Positions 13,467 to 17,481 of a stretch of 17,481 nt of DNA are shown one piece after another. The translations under genes and the position numbers were made by a program. Origin of the DNA: JACOVP01 sp964390715. GTDB taxonomy: Archaea; Nanobdellota; Nanobdellia; SCGC-AAA011-G17; UBA489. Position 1 is the stretch's first letter; the number at the start of each line of letters is the position of its first letter. The DNA lies in NCBI GenBank assembly GCA_964390715.1, contig CAYMIM010000014.1:1-17481 (forward strand), read 5' to 3'. The notes beneath the pieces were generated by a model. That model saw only the letters and a list, made by a program, of their open reading frames with translations. It ran no database searches and was not told the origin of the DNA.

Positions 13467-13799
13467 TCAAATTAAAAGTTCTTCTTCTTTTAGACCTGGA
13501 AGAGCGGTTTTCTTGGTCAGGCTCCAGTCAAGCTTGATAATATTTTTGACAAAAGAGTTATGCGGATTAAGTTTGTAGTAATCAGATTTACCTATTCTTC
13601 TGGTTTTGATAATAATCTTCTTCTCTACCCAGCTAGGAAAGAAAGAAGTTAAAGAGTTATAACTGACATTGCTTTCTCTTGCTATTTCTGTTATAGGGAA
13701 ATCAAAAAAATGATTGTCTATGAAAAAGTCAAGTACTCGTAACTCTGGAGTGTCTCCCAAATAGTCTAAAAAGATAGATTTGTTTTCTTTGGTTTTCAT
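13467..13799 (-). CDS. Winged helix-turn-helix transcription regulator
   Basis: The 110-residue protein looks like an archaeal winged-helix repressor. Residues 12-30 (DYLGDTPELRVLDFFIDNH) are a lead helix, 33-58 (DFPITEIARESNVSYNSLTS and following) a helix-turn-helix, 60-75 a wing (KKIIIKTRRIGKSDYYKLN), followed by a C-terminal helix that may dimerise. The strong palindrome at 13814-13837 covers its TATA position about 25 nt before ATG 13799, so it probably represses itself and perhaps the divergent small gene. Base composition is low in GC, unlike the ribosomal genes nearby, which fits an acquired segment. Confidence 0.8.
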   Translation of the reverse strand: MKTKENKSIFLDYLGDTPELRVLDFFIDNHFFDFPITEIARESNVSYNSLTSFFPSWVEKKIIIKTRRIGKSDYYKLNPHNSFVKNIIKLDWSLTKKTALPGLKEEELLI

Positions 13800-13813
13800 G
13801 GTAGTTGCTCATG

Positions 13814-13837
13814 TATTAATAGATATATCTATCAATA
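13814..13837. promoter_or_regulatory. Palindromic operator over the winged-helix gene promoter
   Basis: TAGATATATCTA (13820-13831) is a perfect 12-bp palindrome that extends, with one mismatched pair, to 24 bp (13814-13837). Its centre is about 26 nt before ATG 13799, so it includes the TATA box of the regulator gene. This is the layout expected for autoregulation. Confidence 0.55.
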
Positions 13838-13892
13838 TTAATATCCTTATAAATCTTCCTATAAATGAAAGAATGTTTCAAAAATAGCAACA

Positions 13893-13901
13893 TTTAAAAA
13901 T
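13893..13901 (+). promoter_or_regulatory. TATA box of the divergent small gene
   Basis: TTTAAAAAT is centred about 25 nt before ATG 13922. It lies too close to the ATG at 13907 to serve it, so it helps choose the later start. Confidence 0.45.
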
Positions 13902-13921
13902 AAAGAATGTTTGGAAAATGC

Positions 13922-14188
13922 ATGCCAAAAGAGGATAGAGAACTAGAGAAATCTCAAGTACTATTCAAGCTAGCAAGAAAGAATAATTGGGGGCATAAAT
14001 ACGATAGGTTAGAGCATTTTAAGAGATTTCAACAGTTGCAAGAGATAGTAAAAGAACTATCAGCCATAGGATGGATTCTAATATATAAAAAACCCAGCTA
14101 CACAGGCATTGCATTAAACACAGAATATAAAAAAGAGATAGTAGCATTTATTGAAGAAAAAATGCCGCACATTAAAGGAATGATTTGA
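13922..14188 (+). CDS. Unknown small basic protein, possible winged-helix remnant
   Basis: The 88-residue product is basic and soluble. The N-terminal half is helical (MPKEDRELEKSQVLFKLARK, then an aromatic/charged helix about 28-48). The second half has a strand-turn-strand, AIGWILIYKKPSYTGIALN (about 48-66), and an end helix, TEYKKEIVAFIEEKMPHI. The hairpin resembles a wing, so it could be a minimal winged-helix protein, but no clear recognition helix is visible. I chose ATG 13922 because the TATA box at 13893-13901 is 25 nt upstream; ATG 13907 is an alternative giving five more residues. It is divergent from the winged-helix regulator and may share its control. Confidence 0.55.
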   Translation: MPKEDRELEKSQVLFKLARKNNWGHKYDRLEHFKRFQQLQEIVKELSAIGWILIYKKPSYTGIALNTEYKKEIVAFIEEKMPHIKGMI

Positions 14189-14209
14189 TAAGTCGGAAAT
14201 AAAATGTCT

Positions 14210-14239
14210 TCAAAGAGTAGTGAGATAAAATTATAAATA
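14210..14239 (+). promoter_or_regulatory. P2 promoter, similar to the dUTPase promoter
   Basis: AGTAGTGA (14216-14223) and TATA box TTATAAATA (14231-14239) precede ATG 14259 at distances of 43 and 28 nt. The dUTPase promoter has the same AGTAGTGA at 44 nt and a TATA box at 30 nt, and matching bases continue on either side (about 23 of 30). Confidence 0.5.
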
Positions 14240-14258
14240 AAGTAAAGAGACAAATGCT

Positions 14259-14532
14259 ATGAGTTTAATTGAAAAAATAAAACAAAACTATAAACATGCT
14301 AGAGATCAAGGGAAAGTTAGAGCAGCCCAGGATATAGTTGCTCTGATGCTAGATGGAGGTTTTTTTACCATTGACGCTACCACTAAGCGAAGCTCAAGTA
14401 GTAGAAATTGATAAAACAAGACGAGAAACAAGTAGAAGAATAGACGAAGAACGTAAAAATTATAATTGGTTAGAGAAAATTGCATTCTACCATAGATATA
14501 GGTCTGTAGCTTATAAAAAACATACAGCATAA
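14259..14532 (+). pseudogene. P2: relative of P1 split by a +1 frameshift at a T7 run
   Basis: ATG 14259 opens MSLIEKIKQNYKHARDQGKV and stays in frame to TGA 14409 (50 residues). At 14360-14366 there is a run of seven Ts. Removing one T moves the reading into the +1 frame, which continues as LPLTLPLSEAQVVEIDK and ends at TAA 14532, giving a 90-residue protein. The joined product matches P1 at both ends: LI..IK, A(R/K)(D/E)QG(K/R), then a charged helix, then an aromatic (I/L)AF segment, with nearly the same length (90 vs 93). The gene is either recently broken, expressed by slippage at the T run, or affected by a homopolymer sequencing error. The TATA box indicates a leaderless start. Confidence 0.6.
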
Positions 14533-14544
14533 GATTACCATTAG

Positions 14545-14606
14545 TTTTATAAACCCTCAATCCAAGTTCTAAGTCACTCGTTTACTACGTACCTTCAGAG
14601 TCGTAG
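14545..14606 (+). promoter_or_regulatory. Promoter and leader hairpin of the L1-L10-L12 operon
   Basis: TATA box TTTTATAAA (14545-14553) predicts a leader of about 45 nt, one of the longer leaders in the window. In it CTACG (14585-14589) can pair with CGTAG (14602-14606), which overlaps the start of the GTAGGAG ribosome binding site of L1. Archaeal L1 is known to repress its own operon by binding an mRNA copy of its rRNA site, so this hairpin could be part of such control. Confidence 0.4.
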
Positions 14607-14618
14607 GAGAGCAAACAC

Positions 14619-15437
14619 ATGGATAACATGGATAAAAAACACTTTACGCAAGGAGTCCAAGTATTAAGAGCTAATGCGGAAAAGAAAGAATTCGTGCAGT
14701 CCATCGAGGTCATAATCAATTTCAAAGGTCTGGATCCCAAGAGAGAGGATCATAAAATCAGCACATTTCTCACGCTTCCTTTTTCACGCGGAAAAACAAT
14801 CACTACTACAGCCTTAGTGGGTCATGAACTCTCCACGAAAGCGAAAGCCGTTTGTAATGAAGTCATCCAGGTAGAGCAATTCAAGACGCTGGAAAAAAGC
14901 AAGATAAAGAAACTAGCGGAAACAACAACATTCTTCTTAGCGCAATCCACCATAATGCCGCAAGTAGCGCAGACCTTCGGTAAAATATTAGGTCCTAGAA
15001 GTTTAATGCCGAATCCAAAAGCCGGATGTGTAATTCTTCCAACCGCGGAACTCAAGTCAGCGGTTGATCGTTTGCAAAAAACAGTCAAGCTAGAAACAAA
15101 AAATGAGCCTGTAGTCAAGGCGGTCATTGGTCTTGAATCTATGAAAGATGAGGAATTGATGGAAAACGCTTTCGCGATCTTCAACACTGTCTTGCATCTA
15201 TTGCCGCAAGAAAAACACAATATCAAAAGCGTCCTGATCAAATCAACTATGGGCAAGCCTATTGTTATCACTGAAGAAGGCGCTCATGTAAAAATCCCCA
15301 TCGTAAAAATAAGAAAAGACACGTCAAAGAAACCAGATGCTGACGCTCCAAAAGCGGTGGCTCAGCCAAAAGTAAAACCAAAGAAAGAAGACAAGCGAAA
15401 GAAGGCGCCCAAAGCCAAGAAAGAGGCTAAAAAATGA
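14619..15437 (+). CDS. rpl1: Large-subunit ribosomal protein uL1 (L1)
   Basis: The 272-residue protein is archaeal ribosomal L1, which binds 23S rRNA at the mobile L1 stalk near the exit site for tRNA. Key signatures are GKILGPRSLMPNPKAG (121-136) and the rRNA-binding STMGKP region (209-214). After about residue 230 it carries an extra tail of about 40 residues rich in Lys, Ala and Pro, which most archaeal L1 proteins lack; this would add RNA contacts. ATG 14619 follows GTAGGAG. The last bases overlap the L10 start (ATGA), so L1 and L10 are translationally coupled. Confidence 0.93.
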   Translation: MDNMDKKHFTQGVQVLRANAEKKEFVQSIEVIINFKGLDPKREDHKISTFLTLPFSRGKTITTTALVGHELSTKAKAVCNEVIQVEQFKTLEKSKIKKLAETTTFFLAQSTIMPQVAQTFGKILGPRSLMPNPKAGCVILPTAELKSAVDRLQKTVKLETKNEPVVKAVIGLESMKDEELMENAFAIFNTVLHLLPQEKHNIKSVLIKSTMGKPIVITEEGAHVKIPIVKIRKDTSKKPDADAPKAVAQPKVKPKKEDKRKKAPKAKKEAKK

Positions 15438-16612
15438 GCGATCACAAACCCCACGTCAACAAGAGAAAGAAGAAAGAAGTTGATCGATTGAAAAAACTCT
15501 TCCAAGAATATCCAGTAATAGCTATCGCTGACTTGGAGCACTTGCCTGCGGCGAACTTGCAGCGCATCAAGAAGAAGTTACGGGGCAAAGCGGAATTCAT
15601 CATCACCAAGCGACGTCGTGTCCTCCTCGCTATTGAGGAAATCAAAGACAAATTGCCAAACGCGGAAGAATTATTATCCAAAGTCAAAGGTATGGTCGCG
15701 ATATTATTTTCCAAAGAAGATCCTTTCCAGCTCTACAAGATTGTCCAAAAAAACATTTCACCCGCGGCGGCGCGCGCGGGACAAGAATCACCAGAAGATA
15801 TTACCATTCCAGCGGGTCCAACATCTTTCATGGCGGGTCCAATGATTGGTGAGCTTGGTCAACTCGGTCTCAAGACAGAAGTCAAGGAAGGAAAAATAGC
15901 TATCAAGGAAGACAAAGTCATTGTCAAGCAAGGGCAAATAATCTCCGCGAAAGTGGCTGAATTATTGACGAAGTTTGGTATCGAGCCTATGAAGATTGGT
16001 CTCAATGTTATTTGCACTTATCACAAGGGAGAAATCATGGGCAAAGACATCTTAGGTGTTTCAGAAGAGCAATATATCGAATTCATCCAGGTTGCGCATC
16101 GTGAAGCTTTGAACTTAGCTGTCTTCGCTGCTTATGCGTCAAAGGAAACTATTGATCTCTTGATTCAAAAAGCTGCTAGAGAAGGAAAAGGATTGGCAGA
16201 CACGATAAAGCTAGAGGAAACAAAGCCAGCTGAAGAGACAAAAGAAGAGCCTGTAAAAGAACAACCAAAAGAAGAAGTGCCAGCTCCTGTTCCTGAAGTG
16301 CCAAAGGAAGTAGTCCAAGAAAAGCCTAAAGAAGCACCAAAAGCTCCTCCTGCTCCAGCGCCAAAACAGGAAGCACCAAAGAAAGAAGTGCATCACACTC
16401 CAAAACCAGAGGTTAAACCTATGACTAATGAAGCACCACAGAAAAGCGATGAACAAGTTGCACAGGAAGTTTTAAAAAGGTTGCAGGACGAGAAAATGAA
16501 ATCACAGCCGCATCCTACCAGGCAAGTGGATCCTGTGATCAAACAGCAGGAAAAAGATCTGAACAAGATCATCAACAAGCTCAAAGATAAACAAAATCCA
16601 GGAAAAAAATAA
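15434..16612 (+). CDS. rplP0: Ribosomal stalk base protein uL10 (P0) with long C-terminal tail
   Basis: The 392-residue protein is archaeal L10/P0, anchoring the L12 stalk to 23S rRNA and helping recruit translation factors. The N-terminal rRNA-binding domain (about 1-105) and insertion domain (about 106-190, AGPTSFMAGPMIGELGQLGL) are normal, followed by the helical L12-binding spine (about 210-265). After about 265 there is a long Glu/Lys/Pro/Ala-rich tail with PAPVPEVPKE and APPAPAPK, ending in a charged helix (about 335-385) and QNPGKK. The usual archaeal end resembling the L12 tip (GLxxLF) is absent, so the factor-binding end has been replaced or lost. Confidence 0.92.
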   Translation: MSDHKPHVNKRKKKEVDRLKKLFQEYPVIAIADLEHLPAANLQRIKKKLRGKAEFIITKRRRVLLAIEEIKDKLPNAEELLSKVKGMVAILFSKEDPFQLYKIVQKNISPAAARAGQESPEDITIPAGPTSFMAGPMIGELGQLGLKTEVKEGKIAIKEDKVIVKQGQIISAKVAELLTKFGIEPMKIGLNVICTYHKGEIMGKDILGVSEEQYIEFIQVAHREALNLAVFAAYASKETIDLLIQKAAREGKGLADTIKLEETKPAEETKEEPVKEQPKEEVPAPVPEVPKEVVQEKPKEAPKAPPAPAPKQEAPKKEVHHTPKPEVKPMTNEAPQKSDEQVAQEVLKRLQDEKMKSQPHPTRQVDPVIKQQEKDLNKIINKLKDKQNPGKK

Positions 16613-16633
16613 TACTCACGGAGGAAACAAACA

Positions 16634-16936
16634 ATGGAACTCATTTACGCAGCGATGTTATTGCACCGCGCAAAAAAAGATATTAACGAGGAAAATATCA
16701 AGAAAGTTATCCACGCGGTCGGTATTCAAAAGACTGACGCTGAAGTCAAAGCTTTAGTCGCGGCCTTAAACGGTGTTGACATTGACAAGGCTATCAAAGA
16801 AGCGGCAACAGTCGCGGTAGCAGCGGCTCCAGCAGCGGGAAACGCTCCAGCAGCGGCTGATAAGAAGAAAGAAGCGGACGAAGCTAAGAAAGCCGAAGAA
16901 AGTATGGCCAGCGGCTTGTCAAGTTTGTTCGGCTGA
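16634..16936 (+). CDS. rpl12: Ribosomal stalk protein P1 (archaeal L12)
   Basis: The 100-residue protein is archaeal L12: an N-terminal dimerisation and L10-binding domain (MELIYAAMLLHRAKKDINEE through about residue 60), a flexible alanine-rich hinge (about 60-75), an acidic/Lys helix and the conserved tip GLSSLFG (94-100) that contacts elongation factors. GGAGG (16620-16624) is nine bases before the ATG. It ends the L1-L10-L12 operon and is followed by a T-rich terminator. Its intact tip contrasts with the missing tip of L10 next door. Confidence 0.95.
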   Translation: MELIYAAMLLHRAKKDINEENIKKVIHAVGIQKTDAEVKALVAALNGVDIDKAIKEAATVAVAAAPAAGNAPAAADKKKEADEAKKAEESMASGLSSLFG

Positions 16937-16940
16937 ATAA

Positions 16941-16975
16941 TTTTTCTTTTTTTATTTTCCTTTTTCTTCTTTCCT
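16941..16975 (+). terminator. T-rich terminator of the ribosomal operon
   Basis: Several runs of four to seven Ts begin five bases after the L12 stop codon, without a stem, as expected for archaeal termination. Confidence 0.65.
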
Positions 16976-17019
16976 ACTCTTGCTACAATAAATCACAAAA
17001 AACACAAGCATATTTTAAA

Positions 17020-17481
17020 ATGACAGAAAATAATGAAGTGAAGCGGGAAGTCTCAGGTATACAAGAGACATTGGTAAAAAAGCACGAAGAGAAAGAGTTC
17101 TGGTTCCAGAAGAAAGACGCGCTCAAGCAAGAAATTCTCAAAGCGATTAACGAAATTAAAGAGCTCAAGAAACAAGGAGATGCTGTGCATCCCGTGCAAA
17201 ACCAATGGAAAATGGAGCGCGACAAATATAATCAGCAGACTAAAGAGCTCATCGCGCAAATCAAGCCTCTGCAAGACGAAAAGCCAGTCAAGGAAAAAGG
17301 CCCTAGCATAAATATCAGCGGCATCCAGCAAACTATTGAACGCATGGAGAAAAAAATAGAAACAGAAGTCATAGACTTTGAGAAAGAAAAAAAGCTCATG
17401 GTCAAGATCAAGAAGCTCAAAAAACAATTGGATGAGGGATTATACGCGTTAGAAGGTCGCCAGCAATATTTCGAACTATCA
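17020..17481 (+). CDS. COG1340-like coiled-coil protein (3' end beyond window)
   Basis: The first 154 residues are visible and the gene runs off the window. It starts MTENNEVKREVSGIQETLVK and is almost entirely charged helix: KKDALKQEILKAINEIKELK, then a break near PVKEKGPSINISG (about 97-109), then QQTIERMEKKIETEVIDFEK and LMVKIKKLKKQLDE. The I-E-T-E-x-x-x-x-E-K-E-K pattern is typical of archaeal COG1340 coiled-coil proteins, a group of unknown function. The start codon follows TATTTTAAAATG with no ribosome binding site; an AATAAAT at 16988-16994 could be the TATA box. Confidence 0.7.
   Translation, partial: MTENNEVKREVSGIQETLVKKHEEKEFWFQKKDALKQEILKAINEIKELKKQGDAVHPVQNQWKMERDKYNQQTKELIAQIKPLQDEKPVKEKGPSINISGIQQTIERMEKKIETEVIDFEKEKKLMVKIKKLKKQLDEGLYALEGRQQYFELS

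Noticed and set aside
13382..13537. +1-frame extension of P1 after its T7 run
   Set aside because: It is open for about 50 codons but runs into the winged-helix gene on the other strand. P1's own stop already gives a length matching P2, so no frameshift is needed.
16211..16456. Minus-strand frame rich in Phe and Trp
   Set aside because: It is the antisense image of the repetitive Glu/Lys/Pro-rich L10 tail, with no promoter or ribosome binding site.

Overview
The window looks like a stretch of archaeal chromosome, most likely from a DPANN-type archaeon (Woesearchaeota/Pacearchaeota-like; the group is inference). The archaeal evidence is an L1-L10(P0)-L12(P1) ribosomal operon whose L12 has the archaeal alanine-rich hinge and a GLSSLFG end, an Orc1/Cdc6 protein, a DUF460 (COG2433) protein, a HemK2-type methyltransferase and a COG1340-like coiled-coil protein. 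Promoters are TATA boxes about 25 nt before the start of transcription, and T-rich tracts follow transcription units. Many first genes look leaderless, with the TATA box about 25 nt before the start codon. Genes inside operons usually have GGAGG-like ribosome binding sites.

Layout. 1-147: a 25-codon hyper-basic peptide gene and its T-rich terminator. 121-4333: a PAS/STAS-like protein (-), a DedA-family membrane protein (+), a metallophosphoesterase (-), then DUF460 plus a membrane-anchored Lon-type (S16) protease (+). Two divergent pairs here share a single central TATA element. 4335-7187 (all -): a small acidic protein, a UVR-motif protein downstream of orc1/cdc6, a PIN toxin/ribbon-helix-helix antitoxin pair with a candidate operator, and a small CARF-like protein. 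7329-8531: a secreted, C-terminally anchored surface protein (+). 8528-10155 (-): a SpoIIM-family membrane protein and a short-chain dehydrogenase. 10242-11985 (+): an FNR-type flavin reductase, then a winged-helix-like protein overlapping HemK2. 11969-12457 (-): an unknown protein.

12458-12674 has no protein gene but holds a candidate structured small RNA with its own TATA box. 12675-14532 contains dUTPase followed by an AT-rich accessory segment: a small unknown protein (P1), a winged-helix regulator with a palindromic operator, another small protein, and a frameshifted relative of P1 (P2). P2's promoter resembles that of the dUTPase-P1 operon at the same spacing, which suggests duplication or co-regulation. 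14619-16936 is the L1-L10-L12 operon, with an unusually long charged/proline-rich L10 tail. The window ends inside a COG1340-like coiled-coil gene.

The most novel points are the P1/P2 family with its conserved promoter and poly-T frameshift, the orphan structured RNA at about 12545-12622, the shared bidirectional TATA elements, the hyper-basic 25-residue peptide and the S16 protease lacking a recognisable PDZ domain. All family names come from motif recognition by eye; no database search was possible.
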